Assembly: GCF_018919065.1 (NCBI RefSeq)
Contig: NZ_JAHLQG010000046.1
Span: forward strand, 1 to 64,000
Direction: 5' to 3'
Source of the DNA: Blautia sp. MSJ-9
GTDB taxonomy: Bacteria > Bacillota > Clostridia > Lachnospirales > Lachnospiraceae
DNA length: 64,000 nt
The notes beneath the pieces are model-generated. The model saw nothing but the letters and a program-made list of their open reading frames with translations. It was not told where the DNA came from and did not search any database. Position 1 is the first letter of the stretch, and each line of letters opens with the position of its first letter. The translations under genes were made by a program, and so were the position numbers. Below, in pieces: positions 17,012-25,761 of the stretch.

Positions 17012-17107
17012 ATGCATCGCATAATTTTTCGGAACAGCTTTTCATACCAGATGATGGACAGGGTTATTCTCTATAAAAGTATCAAAGAGATCATTCCTTC
17101 TCCTTGA
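17012..17107 (+). CDS. Possible 31-residue ORF after rrf2
   Basis: AGGAG 9 nt before ATG 17012, 15 bp behind the rrf2 stop; the product starts MHRIIFRNSFSYQMMDRVIL and ends IIPSP. It may be a real small protein or the N-terminus of a deleted gene. No family recognised. Downstream (17108-17442) I see a terminator, a MITE end and a possible 35-40-codon minus-strand remnant, but no gene. Confidence 0.3.
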   Translation: MHRIIFRNSFSYQMMDRVILYKSIKEIIPSP

Positions 17108-17148
17108 TATAGTGTTTGTATCAAAAGAATTCCATTTTTGCACAAAAA

Positions 17149-17187
17149 AAAGCTATAAGACTCCATTTTTTGAAATCTTATAGCTTT
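17149..17187. terminator. Stem-loop terminator after rrf2
   Basis: AAAGCTATAAGA / TCTTATAGCTTT, 12-bp perfect stem with a 15-nt loop. The T8 tract is on the minus strand (TAGCTTTTTTTT), so it is strongest in that direction. Confidence 0.65.
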
Positions 17188-17294
17188 GCTATTAATGATA
17201 TTATTGTCCAGCGAAGGAATAATGTTGACAGTTCTGTTGGCTAGGTGATATGCAATTGTTCTGCTGTTTTTGAAATTATATCATGGGACTGTGC

Positions 17295-17306
17295 TAGAGC
17301 GTGTTT
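17295..17306. repeat. Remnant end of the TAGAGCGTGTTT MITE
   Basis: TAGAGCGTGTTT is identical to the terminal bases of the palindromic MITE at 21866-22029, but the rest is missing. A solo end left after deletion, or a chance match of 12 bases; the same context also gives a stop codon to a short minus-strand open frame (about 17297-17410) that may be a gene remnant. Confidence 0.4.
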
Positions 17307-17445
17307 AACTCATGGTCAACACCTCTCATCCCTTTTCGCACAATGAAATTTCTAATCTGTTCTTCACAGTCCAAAAATGGTTTTATCGGTTTAATGCTTT
17401 TTCTGTCATTTTTTATCTGCTATAAAAATCTGTGTATATGGAAAA

Positions 17446-17469
17446 ACGGAGGCCCCTCAAGTCCTCCGT
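17446..17469 (-). terminator. Terminator of EAL gene
   Basis: ACGGAGG / CCTCCGT stem spanning the stop codon, followed on the minus strand by TTTTTCC. Confidence 0.6.
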
Positions 17470-18266
17470 CCCCAAAATAAAATATTCTCTTTACCATTTA
17501 ATCTCTCTAATATCTCTGCAGCTTCATCACCGATATTTCCAAATACGCGTTCTGGTTTTCCGAGGAAAAATCCCTGGCCGTAATGCACTCCCAGGCTGTG
17601 CAGACATTCCAGCTCCTGTGCTGTTTCTATCCCTTCTGCAATCAGAATTGCTCCTGTTGCATTACAGTAATCCAACAGGAGTTTCATCATGATCTCTTTT
17701 TTCTTATCCTTGTGGATATCCCTTACCAGTTCTATATCCGCTTTCAGATAATCAGGTGTGGTATTTACCACACGGTTTAATCCTGAATGTCCTGCTCCCA
17801 CATCATCCAATGCTATCTCATATCCCTGATCTGCATAATGTTTCATGATCTGCTGCAATATCTGGTAGTTTTCTATGTCTGATCTCTCTGTTATTTCGAA
17901 TACAATATCAGAAGCAGGAACCCCAGCCTTCATAGCCTTACGATTTGTAAATCCCTGTATAAACGCTTTATCCTGAATAATATTTCCATCAACATTAAGA
18001 AATAATTTTACTTTCTCCGGTTTTGCAACTGCTGCCTTCAGAGCTTTGTTTCTGCATAGTTTTTCTAATTTCCACACGCATCCCAACTGTTCAGCAATCA
18101 CAAACAAATCTGAGATCGTAAGTGTCGTACTGCTTCTGTCTATACGGCTGAGTGCCTCATAGCCGGACACCCTGCCTGTCTGCAAATTGACGATTGGCTG
18201 AAACACCGGATATATGGCTTTTCTCTCTAATATCTTATAGAATTCATCTGCTTTGTTTACTTTCAT
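17457..18266 (-). CDS. EAL-domain cyclic-di-GMP phosphodiesterase
   Basis: 269 residues, a stand-alone EAL domain: YEALSR (EAL signature), FEITERS (catalytic Glu), LDDVGAGHSG (metal-binding DD, with Val where Phe is usual), YLKADIELV (Lys) and IAEGIETAQE. All catalytic residues appear present, so it should cut c-di-GMP to pGpG. No sensor or GGDEF domain and no membrane helix. GGAGGG lies 11 nt before ATG. Downstream of the yibE/F-like gene. Together with the HD-GYP protein at 56 kb it suggests c-di-GMP signalling in this strain. Confidence 0.9.
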   Translation of the reverse strand: MKVNKADEFYKILERKAIYPVFQPIVNLQTGRVSGYEALSRIDRSSTTLTISDLFVIAEQLGCVWKLEKLCRNKALKAAVAKPEKVKLFLNVDGNIIQDKAFIQGFTNRKAMKAGVPASDIVFEITERSDIENYQILQQIMKHYADQGYEIALDDVGAGHSGLNRVVNTTPDYLKADIELVRDIHKDKKKEIMMKLLLDYCNATGAILIAEGIETAQELECLHSLGVHYGQGFFLGKPERVFGNIGDEAAEILERLNGKENILFWGRRT

Positions 18267-18291
18267 CGTTTTATGATCCCTCCTGCCAGAA

Positions 18292-19419
18292 TCACTTTTT
18301 CAATGCTTTTCCTGAAATAAAGAAGGCTCCCGCCAGTGAGGTAAAGGGAACTGTAAGGATTACTCCCATACTTGCAGAAATCCCCTGCATCAGTTCGATT
18401 CCAATAGAATACATATTAATGATCTGATGATAGGAATAATTATAAGCAAAAATAAATACCAGTGTGTTGAGAGAGCCACCTGCAAAAGCAAGAATCAGCG
18501 TGTTTGACATAGTTCCCATCATATCTTTTCCAACATTCATGCCGCTTTTAAACAAGTCCCACATTCCAAGATCCGGGCGTCTGCTGTATATTTCCTGTAA
18601 AGTAGAGGCAATAGACATTCCTACATCCATTACTGCTCCTAGTGATGCGATCAGGATCCCTGCAAACAGAAGTTCATTTATTTTTATAGCTGTTTTCTCT
18701 TCCAGGTAAATCAACTCTTCAATATCACTTACATTATAACCTGTGATCTGAGTTACTTTTCCAAATATTCCTGCAAATATAACAGCCATTACAACACCGG
18801 TTACAGTTCCTGAAATTGCAGTTAATGATTTAACAGAAATTCCGGAAATCAGATAAATTGTTACTACAGTGGTTATAACGGCAACAACTACCGCTGAAAA
18901 GATTGGCGAAACACCTCTGTATATCATCGGAAGAAACAGAAACAGCACACATACAATGGTAAAGCCCAGCCCCATTACAGATGCCGCACCTTTTTTTCCA
19001 CCGATCAGGATAATTGCCAGAAGAAACACTGCAATCATAAAATATAAGGAAAATTCACGGTCAGCACTATATACAGATGCAATGACTTCACCCTGTGATT
19101 CACTGACCAGTGCAATGACTTTCATAGCCTTTTTACAGGTTGCACCAAACAGATAGCTGGAAGAACTAATTGCTTCCACTTTTTCGTTCTTAAATTTGCC
19201 GGAACAGAGTCGCAGCCTGACTGTCTGATTACCTACTCTGTTTCCGTTTTCTGTAAGGTTATCTGAAATAACCTCTGTTACTACTGCTTTCTCAAAGGTT
19301 CTGCCCTCTGTAGAAAGAAGTTCTGTTTTTTCGATCTTATTATATTGCATCAGAAAAATGAGGAAAAGGATGCCTGCGATCACCAGGCACCCTCTCCGAA
19401 GGAAATTTTTGTTTAACAT
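18292..19419 (-). CDS. YibE/F-like membrane protein
   Basis: 375 residues: N-terminal signal-anchor, an outside soluble domain (about 30-120, with VRLRLCSGKFKNEKVEAISS), then about seven helices with SLGAVMDVGMSIAS and LAFAGGSLNTLVF, hallmark motifs of the YibE/F family. The family's role is unproven, perhaps transport. Its start shares one base with the stop of the broken metallophosphoesterase (TAATG), showing they were an operon. Confidence 0.8.
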   Translation of the reverse strand: MLNKNFLRRGCLVIAGILFLIFLMQYNKIEKTELLSTEGRTFEKAVVTEVISDNLTENGNRVGNQTVRLRLCSGKFKNEKVEAISSSSYLFGATCKKAMKVIALVSESQGEVIASVYSADREFSLYFMIAVFLLAIILIGGKKGAASVMGLGFTIVCVLFLFLPMIYRGVSPIFSAVVVAVITTVVTIYLISGISVKSLTAISGTVTGVVMAVIFAGIFGKVTQITGYNVSDIEELIYLEEKTAIKINELLFAGILIASLGAVMDVGMSIASTLQEIYSRRPDLGMWDLFKSGMNVGKDMMGTMSNTLILAFAGGSLNTLVFIFAYNYSYHQIINMYSIGIELMQGISASMGVILTVPFTSLAGAFFISGKALKK

Positions 19420-20672
19420 TATTTTGCTTTCACCTTAATTGTTTTGCTTGCTGCACCATACACGTTCTTGTCTGAAACTTTGGTAAATGCTTTTACTCTT
19501 ACATAGTAAGTTTTTCCTTTGGACAGATTTTTAAGAGTATATGTAGTTTTTGCTGTACGGTAAGTAGTTACCTTTTTGAATGAAGAATCTGTGGAAACCT
19601 GAATTGCATAGCCGGAAACTTTTCCACCTGCTTTTCCGATCGTAACAGTGGCTGTTCCGGATTTTCCGGCTTTCACAGTTTTTAACACTGCTTTCTTTGG
19701 CACAATCTTAAATGTTACGGTCTGTGTTCCTGTATACTTTCCGATTCCATTGATGGTTGCTTTTGCCAGACCTGTATTTTTGTTATCTGTATAGGTAACT
19801 GTGTAGTCTTTTCCTGCCTTTAAGGTCTTTCCATTCAGAGTTACTTTAAGAGCCGGCTGGATCTGTTTTTCTGTATAAATCTGATTCTTCACTTTCCCTA
19901 CAGATGCAGATTTAATATCTTCTTTCACACCTTTTTTAATCGTAAAGGTTTCATCAATTTTCTGGTCATTATCTGTACGATAAGTATTGATTGTAAATGT
20001 ATTATCTGTTACATCAATAACAGAATAAGTCGGAACATCTTCCTGCCATCTGTTTGCAATATAGCTCTGCATTCTTGGTACAAGATCATAATACTTGCTT
20101 CCTGATGAAGAGTTTGCTGTCATATAGAGAATACCATCCGGATTTACAACTGTCTCACCCTTTTCTGTATCCTCTATCGCATCCTTATCCATGACTGCAT
20201 TCAGATAATTCAGATAAGCCACATCAGCCGGTTCCTTTGAATCTGCGGAAATATTTGCCGGTGCTTCATATCTTGTAGCCGGATTTTCTCCTGCATCCAT
20301 ATCCTTGTCCAGCTCTGCATCAAACTCATCATCCGTATATTCTACAGTTTTATGTCCACCCTCAAGAATATGGGTACGGGAATATGCATGATCGTGTCCT
20401 GTAAGAACAACATCTACATCATTTGCTTCAAAATAGGGTACCAGTGTATATCTGAGGTTTGTGATCTCCGGCTCATTGGAATGCTCTGCAGAACCATAAA
20501 TATCCTGATGTAAAGTTACGACTCTCCAGGTACAGTTTGGATTTGCAGCAATCGCCTGTTCCATGAACTGTTTGTGTTCAGCAGCATTGGTATCCTGTGT
20601 ATTGAGCATCATAAACAGAGTGTTTCCATATGTGAAATAATAATCTCCACACATTGGAGAGTATAGGAACAT
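19419..20672 (-). pseudogene. 5'-truncated metallophosphoesterase with Ig-like/FN3 tail
   Basis: The frame begins inside a purple-acid-phosphatase-type domain: CGDYYFTYGNTLFMMLNTQD, VTLHQDIYG and GHDHAYSRTH (metal-binding GHxH). It lacks the N-terminal signal peptide and first metal-ligand motifs; no SD precedes 20672. The C-terminus carries a YDG/Ig-like repeat and a fibronectin-III domain (SGYAIQVSTDSSFKKVTTYR), typical of secreted enzymes. Intact relatives would be over 600 residues. A dispersed hairpin repeat (20732) lies next to the break. It might still be translated, but probably not exported. Confidence 0.75.
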
Positions 20673-20731
20673 TGAGAAAAAAGTTCAATAGACTTTACTG
20701 AGGTTTAACTATATTTAACATAAGTCTTACG

Positions 20732-20756
20732 CTACTGTTCGCTCCGTTCTCAGTAA
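20732..20756. repeat. Dispersed hairpin repeat, copy 1
   Basis: CTACTGTTCGCTCCGTTCTC followed by AGTAA: imperfect stem TACTG..CAGTA; about 80% like the copy at 24220-24246. It lies beside the 5' break of the metallophosphoesterase remnant. Confidence 0.5.
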
Positions 20757-20793
20757 TGTCCTGACAATAAGGTGCACCTGCAAGAAATTCAGC

Positions 20794-21090
20794 TCAAAGC
20801 GCTTTCCTCAGACAGGCTTTGACACACTCCATGCACAAAATACATTCTGTTCCGTTTTTCCGTTTTCTGGAATTATCGATTATATCAACATTCATCGGAC
20901 AAACTTCCCCACAATAAAAGCTATAAACATAATTTTTTCCATATTCCCTACGTGATTCAGAAAAAGCTGCACCACGAAAAGAAACGAAAATGCTTAAGCT
21001 GAAAAAGCAAAAGCCCAACAGCAATCGATGTTCCAAAGGGTTCCAGATATTTGTCAGACCAATTTGCCATAAGTACCAGAATATCAGGAT
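20794..21090 (-). pseudogene. C-terminal fragment of membrane 4Fe-4S protein
   Basis: Open from 21090 to a stop at 20794: one hydrophobic helix (RLLLGFCFFSLSIFVSF), then YCGEVCPMNVDI and GTECILCMECVKACLRKAL, a CxxCxxCxxxC cluster pattern of NapH/YccM-like polyferredoxin membrane proteins (final Pro replaced by Leu). The first five helices are absent and no SD is seen, so it is a remnant. Nothing else is visible in 20673-20793 apart from the hairpin repeat. Confidence 0.6.
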
Positions 21091-21213
21091 TTACGAAAGC
21101 AATTTATAGTAGATTTTGGCATATACATTTCGATTTTTTTTGAGTATAATAATTCCGAAAAAGTACTTTGACAGTAAATAAAATGCGACATCATTGCACA
21201 GGAGGCATGGGAT

Positions 21214-21792
21214 ATGATTATTACAATAGCAAGACAGTGCGGAAGCGGCGGACATGAAATAGGAAAAGAACTGGCTTCCAGACTTGGACTGGAACTCTAT
21301 GACAGAAAGAAGCTTGAAGAAGAGGCAAAAAAACTGGGAAAACTTGACGAGAACAAAGAATTTTTTCAGGAAAAAGCAGTAAACAGCCTGCTCTACAGTA
21401 TCGCTGTAAGCTACGGAGCAAGCAATCCGATGGAAAGATCTTTTGAACTTATACGTGAACTTACACAACAGAAATCCGCCGTAATCATCGGCCGCTGCTC
21501 AGGAGCAATCTATGCAAATGATCCTGATGCAACTACAATTTTTCTTCACGCAGATAAGGACTGCCGTATCAAACGTGTAATGAAGCGAGACGGCATTGAT
21601 GAGAAAAAAGCTGTGAAACTGATAAAAGAAGTGGATGAGAAAAGAGCATCCTTCCACAAATTCTGTACAGGCAAAGAATGGGGAGACGCCGGTCAGTATC
21701 AGCTGTCTATTGATACCGGAAAACTTGATATTTCCGATGCAGCGGACATGATCATAAATTATATCAACGCTAAAAACAGATTATCCTTCTGA
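21214..21792 (+). CDS. Cytidylate-kinase-like protein
   Basis: 192 residues, P-loop kinase fold: ITIARQCGSGGHEIGKELA (a loop of the cytidylate kinase-like family), IIGRCSGAIYAN, FLHADKDCRIKRV and HKFCTGKEWGDAGQYQLSIDTG. This family is widespread in Clostridia; real substrate unknown, probably a nucleotide or small molecule. GGAGG lies 8 nt before ATG. Monocistronic, with a strong terminator. Confidence 0.85.
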   Translation: MIITIARQCGSGGHEIGKELASRLGLELYDRKKLEEEAKKLGKLDENKEFFQEKAVNSLLYSIAVSYGASNPMERSFELIRELTQQKSAVIIGRCSGAIYANDPDATTIFLHADKDCRIKRVMKRDGIDEKKAVKLIKEVDEKRASFHKFCTGKEWGDAGQYQLSIDTGKLDISDAADMIINYINAKNRLSF

Positions 21793-21815
21793 TCACGCTT
21801 TTCTTTACGCACATA

Positions 21816-21862
21816 TGCCTGCCCTATGTTTTCAAACACTAACCATAGGGCAGGCATTTTTT
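21816..21862 (+). terminator. Rho-independent terminator
   Basis: TGCCTGCCCTATG / CATAGGGCAGGCA, perfect 13-bp stem, 15-nt loop, then TTTTTTATTT. Confidence 0.92.
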
Positions 21863-21865
21863 ATT

Positions 21866-22029
21866 TAGAGCGTGTTTGAAAAATGCTTTACGCAAGATGT
21901 GCGTCACAATTTGTGGGAGATTTTGTTCGGATGAGGGCGTCGTAGTGGGCTACGACAACCGAATTCGGACAAAATATACCGCAAAGTGGGGCGTGCAGAT
22001 TGCGGGAATGATTTTTCAGACACGCTCTA
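21866..22029. mobile_element. 164-bp palindromic MITE
   Basis: Starts TAGAGCGTGTTTGAAAAAT and ends as its near inverse ATTTTTCAGACACGCTCTA; the arms are about 80 bp with a central GTCGTAG..CTACGAC stem. Flanking TA may be the target duplication. No ORF. It sits between the terminator of the kinase gene and the 3' end of thrS. A solo end occurs at 17295. Confidence 0.85.
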
Positions 22030-22036
22030 GCACATA

Positions 22037-23812
22037 TTATTTCACAGAAATATGTTCTCTTGATTTGTCAGCAATCTCTTTTTTAATCTTTTCTACAAAT
22101 TCATCCAGTGGAAGAACGTTAGTTTCTTTTTCTCCGTGGAGACGGAAAGAAACACTACGATTATCTTTTTCATTAAATCCGATAACCAGCAGATAAGGTA
22201 CTTTCTGTACCTGACCCTCGCGCATGCGATAGCCAAGCTTTTCAGAACGGTCATCAAGTTCTACACGAACGCCAGCTTCTTCTAATGCGTCAACGATTTC
22301 TTTTGCATAAGCATTTAATCCATCATCATCTGTTTTTACAGGGATAACACGAGCCTGGACAGGGGCAAGCCATGTTGGCAGATTTCCTTTTGTTTCTTCC
22401 AGAATATAAGCCATAAAACGATCCAGAGATCCCAGGATAGCACGATGCAGTACAACCGGTGTCTTCTTTTCGCCATTGCTGTCAATGTAATACAGATTGA
22501 ATTTAGCTGGCAGACAGAAGTCTAACTGGCAGGTAGAAAGAGTGATCTCATTACCGATAGCCGGCTGAACATTTACATCCAGTTTCGGACCATAGAATGC
22601 AGCTTCACCGATTTCTTCTGTGTACTCAATTCCGATATCATTTAAAACATGACGCAGCGCATCTTCTGCTGTATTCCACATCTCATCATCATCATGATAT
22701 TTTTCTTTGTTCTCAGGGTCACGGAGAGAAAGAACACAACGATAATTAGTAATACCGAAATCTTTATAAGTATCAAAAATTAATCTGACAACTTTTGTAA
22801 ACTCATCCTTGATCTGCTCTGGTGTTACAAACAGATGGGCATCATTCTGGCAGAAATGACGGCCACGTTCGATACCTTTTAATGTACCGCTGCTCTCATA
22901 ACGGAAGTCATGAGCAATTTCACCGATACGGATCGGCAGGTCTTTGTAGGAATGTCTTCTGTTTGCATAGATCATCATATGATGCGGACAGTTCATTGGT
23001 CTGAGGACAAAGGATTCTCCTTCCATTTCCATAGGAGGGAACATGTTCTCTTTGTAGTGATCCCAGTGACCGGAAGTTTTGTAAAGATTTACAGTACCAA
23101 CACAAGGAGTCATAACATGGAGATATCCCAGTTTTCTTTCTTTATCCTTGATGTAGTTTTCAAGCTCCTGCCAGATTGTATAACCTTTTGGAAGGAACAT
23201 CGGAAGACCACGTCCAACAAGATCGTCTACCATAAACAGGTTCATATCTTTACCGATCTTTCTGTGATCTCTTTCTTTGGCTTCCTCTAATAACTGTAAG
23301 TGTGCATCCAGCTCTTCCTGTGTCGGGAAACATACACCGTAAATACGCTGAAGCATTTTATTCTTGCTGTCACCTTTCCAGTAAGCACCGGAATGACGGA
23401 TCAGCTTGAAGTATTTACATAATTTTACATTGTCTACATGAGGTCCACGACAGAGGTCTGTGAAATCACCCTGATCGTAAACTGTGATATTGCCATCGTC
23501 AAGATCTCCGATTAAGTCCAGTTTGTAAGGATCATCTTTGAACATTTCCAGAGCTTCTTCCTTGGAAACTTCACGGCGAATAATCTTTTTACCGGATTTA
23601 ACAACCTTTTTCATTTCCTTTGTAATCTTTTCGATGTCTTCATCACGGATAACATCATCGCCAAGATCGATATCATAGTAGAATCCTTCTGCTACAACAG
23701 GTCCTACCCAGAATTTGGCATTTGGATAAAGATGCTTAATTGCCTGTGCCATGACATGGGCGCAAGAATGATTGAGTGTGTTTAACTGCTCATTTTCTTT
23801 GAAATTTACCAT
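22037..23812 (-). CDS. thrS: Threonine-tRNA ligase without TGS domain
   Basis: 591 residues. Begins in the N2 editing domain (HSCAHVMAQAIKHLYP; FTDLCRGPHVDN with HxxxH and CxxxH-type editing residues), followed by the class-II core: motif 2 FRYESSGTLKGIERGRHF, CPHHMMIYA, and motif 3 VVLHRAILGSLDRFMAYI, then the anticodon-binding domain. It lacks the 50-60-residue N-terminal TGS domain of most ThrRS; no extra coding frame upstream could supply it. AGGAG lies before ATG 23812. Regulated by the T-box leader upstream. Confidence 0.96.
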   Translation of the reverse strand: MVNFKENEQLNTLNHSCAHVMAQAIKHLYPNAKFWVGPVVAEGFYYDIDLGDDVIRDEDIEKITKEMKKVVKSGKKIIRREVSKEEALEMFKDDPYKLDLIGDLDDGNITVYDQGDFTDLCRGPHVDNVKLCKYFKLIRHSGAYWKGDSKNKMLQRIYGVCFPTQEELDAHLQLLEEAKERDHRKIGKDMNLFMVDDLVGRGLPMFLPKGYTIWQELENYIKDKERKLGYLHVMTPCVGTVNLYKTSGHWDHYKENMFPPMEMEGESFVLRPMNCPHHMMIYANRRHSYKDLPIRIGEIAHDFRYESSGTLKGIERGRHFCQNDAHLFVTPEQIKDEFTKVVRLIFDTYKDFGITNYRCVLSLRDPENKEKYHDDDEMWNTAEDALRHVLNDIGIEYTEEIGEAAFYGPKLDVNVQPAIGNEITLSTCQLDFCLPAKFNLYYIDSNGEKKTPVVLHRAILGSLDRFMAYILEETKGNLPTWLAPVQARVIPVKTDDDGLNAYAKEIVDALEEAGVRVELDDRSEKLGYRMREGQVQKVPYLLVIGFNEKDNRSVSFRLHGEKETNVLPLDEFVEKIKKEIADKSREHISVK

Positions 23813-23889
23813 TTGTATTCTCCTTTTTAATTTTTTATGAAATGATGTCAGAGTTAAAAGGTATTTTTCCCTGACTTGCTATAGAAATG

Positions 23890-24179
23890 AAAAAAGCACC
23901 CATAGACTTATAATACATGATCTAAGGGTGCTTGCACACGGTTCCACCTTAATTTTTACTCTTACAGCCGATAACGGGGCAACACGGTAACGCTTCGGAA
24001 TTCATCCTTCTGCGCACAGCTTCGAAGTGGTCTTCATGTAATCCGTTCTCAAGAAACTTCCAGCAAATGTTTCTCTCTCTGTCAGAACCTGACTGCACTA
24101 CTTTCTTCATCAACGCTTTTATGGGTACTTTTCATTTTTTGACTTAACCCATTATAATATAGTTATCACTTTAATTCAA
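23890..24179 (-). promoter_or_regulatory. T-box leader and promoter of thrS
   Basis: Minus-strand promoter TTGAAT (24174-24179) N17 TATAAT (24151-24156). The leader has the T-box sequence AAGGTGGAACCGTG (23937-23950) and ends in a terminator: GCACCCTTAGAT / GTCTATGGGTGC then TTTTTT (23890-23932). Uncharged tRNA-Thr binding would free the antiterminator. An ACC codon in GAAGACCACTTC may be the specifier, but I could not fold Stem I. Confidence 0.88.
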
Positions 24180-24219
24180 CGGATTTTTTGAAAAAAATCA
24201 CTCAATCTATACAGAATAA

Positions 24220-24246
24220 GTTACTGTTCACTCCGTGCCCAGTAAC
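24220..24246. repeat. Dispersed hairpin repeat, copy 2
   Basis: GTTACTG-N13-CAGTAAC, 7-bp perfect stem. Like copy 1 (20732) it lies at the broken end of a gene (FGGY kinase). Next to it is another palindrome, GAATTTATGC-N5-GCATAAATTC (about 24264-24288). Confidence 0.55.
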
Positions 24247-24267
24247 ACGCTTCGCGATGCACAGAAT

Positions 24268-24741
24268 TTATGCTAATCGCATAAATTCGCGCGGTATGTC
24301 TCCTGATTCCATTCCCGGAATCTGTCCTTTTTTCTGCAGATAAAAATGAGTCACGATCCCGTATCCTGATGCCGCTGCACCAACTTCTTTTAAAAGCTGT
24401 ACACTGCTTTCTCCGTTCTCCAATAAAAGCTCTCCGCTTCCATCCTGCCATGTATAAAGAGAACTCACCGCCCTACCGGAAGCATCTACATACAGCATCC
24501 CATGCATCTGCCCGGTAAAGTCGATTCCATCAGGCAGACCATATTCTTTTTCCATCCGGTTGGCAAGCTCTGTCACAATCTCATAAATACGCTCCGGATC
24601 CTGTATCTTCTGCTCAGGTATCTCACTTTTCAGAAAAGAGCGATGCTCTACAGTTTCCCTTGCGATCATTTTCCCTGTATCTGCCTCTGTCAGTACCATA
24701 CTGATCGTAGTTGTACCGATATCAATTCCCATTACTTTCAT
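24268..24741 (-). pseudogene. 3'-truncated FGGY carbohydrate kinase
   Basis: 157 residues of the N-terminal FGGY domain: GIDIGTTTISMVL (phosphate-1 motif), DFTGQMHGMLYVD and LYTWQDGSG, most like sedoheptulokinases. Full length would be about 450-500 residues; the frame ends in the palindrome at about 24264-24288, with the ATP-binding half lost. SD GAGGAA precedes the ATG, so the fragment may be translated, but catalysis is not expected. It follows an AEC transporter by 24 bp, the likely former operon partner. Confidence 0.82.
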
Positions 24742-24765
24742 TCTCTATTTCCTCTGTCTCATTTT

Positions 24766-25698
24766 TCACTGCAAAGAAAAAAATGCCGCTGCCATATAAA
24801 CTAAAATAGAAACAATACAGTAAAGCGAATTGGTAGTAGATGCATATGCACTGCTCTCTTTCTTCTTCAAAAATGTCTGAAGACTGAAAGTAGCGGGTGC
24901 TGACATATACATGATAACTGCCAGCTTCAGAAGTCTTGAACTTCCCACAAAGTACTTCACTGCCAGCAGAACGCCTGCCATCATAATTGCCTGCAGACAT
25001 ATACGCATGATAATCGTCTTAATACATGGTTTTATCAGTTCCGGTGTCAATTCTATGCTGTATCCTACGGTCAGAAGAATAATAGAAGAAACAGACACTG
25101 TCAAAATATTTTCCACACTCAGATAAGTTCCTCCGGCCGGTCCTGCGATCAGTTTGTTAATAACTCCGGATAACCCCGCAATAATTCCCAGAACACTCGC
25201 CACAAATGCAGGTGTCTTTAAAGCACTGAGAAACAAATTTTTGATATTAAATTTCTCTCCGTTTTCCGTCTGCCCCAAAAGTCCCATATAAATGCTGAAT
25301 CCAAAAAGTAATCCCGCAATATCAAGTACTGCGATATGGGACAGATTTTCACTGCCGCATAAACTGGTATATAAAGGATACGCCATCATGCCACCTTCAT
25401 AAACACAGACCATAAATGGAAGATATTTTCTATATGTCTCTTCCATAAATGGTTTCAACAAAAAGCCGATTCCAAAAGAAATGACCAGCATCACAAACAT
25501 GATCAGAACAAGAATTCCTGTTTCACTGCTGTACTCTGCAGTTGCCAATGCATGAAAGATTGCTACCGGCAGCATAATATTCGTTACCAGAATTTTCATA
25601 TTGTCAATGCCATTCTGATTCAGTAACTTTCTTTTTCTGCACCCCATTCCCAGCGCAACCATAACAAGCACCGGCAAAATAATCTCTAAAATTTCCAT
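24766..25698 (-). CDS. AEC-family transporter
   Basis: 310 residues, ten predicted helices in two halves of five, with the pattern of the auxin efflux carrier family (VNIMLPVAIFHALA-like first half, APATFSLQTFLKKK in the second). Bacterial members export or take up small organic acids. AAGGAAAA lies upstream of ATG 25698. Neighbour of the FGGY kinase remnant. Substrate cannot be told. Confidence 0.85.
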   Translation of the reverse strand: MEILEIILPVLVMVALGMGCRKRKLLNQNGIDNMKILVTNIMLPVAIFHALATAEYSSETGILVLIMFVMLVISFGIGFLLKPFMEETYRKYLPFMVCVYEGGMMAYPLYTSLCGSENLSHIAVLDIAGLLFGFSIYMGLLGQTENGEKFNIKNLFLSALKTPAFVASVLGIIAGLSGVINKLIAGPAGGTYLSVENILTVSVSSIILLTVGYSIELTPELIKPCIKTIIMRICLQAIMMAGVLLAVKYFVGSSRLLKLAVIMYMSAPATFSLQTFLKKKESSAYASTTNSLYCIVSILVYMAAAFFSLQ

Positions 25699-25761
25699 AT
25701 GTATTTTCCTTTTCCTGCTATCTTATTGTTTTATCTTTTGTATTTCACATTTACCGCTTTT

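Noticed and set aside
21214-21792. True cytidylate kinase (cmk)
   Set aside because: Sequence matches the cytidylate-kinase-like family of Clostridia, not canonical Cmk with its CMP-binding domain; the gene symbol was withheld.
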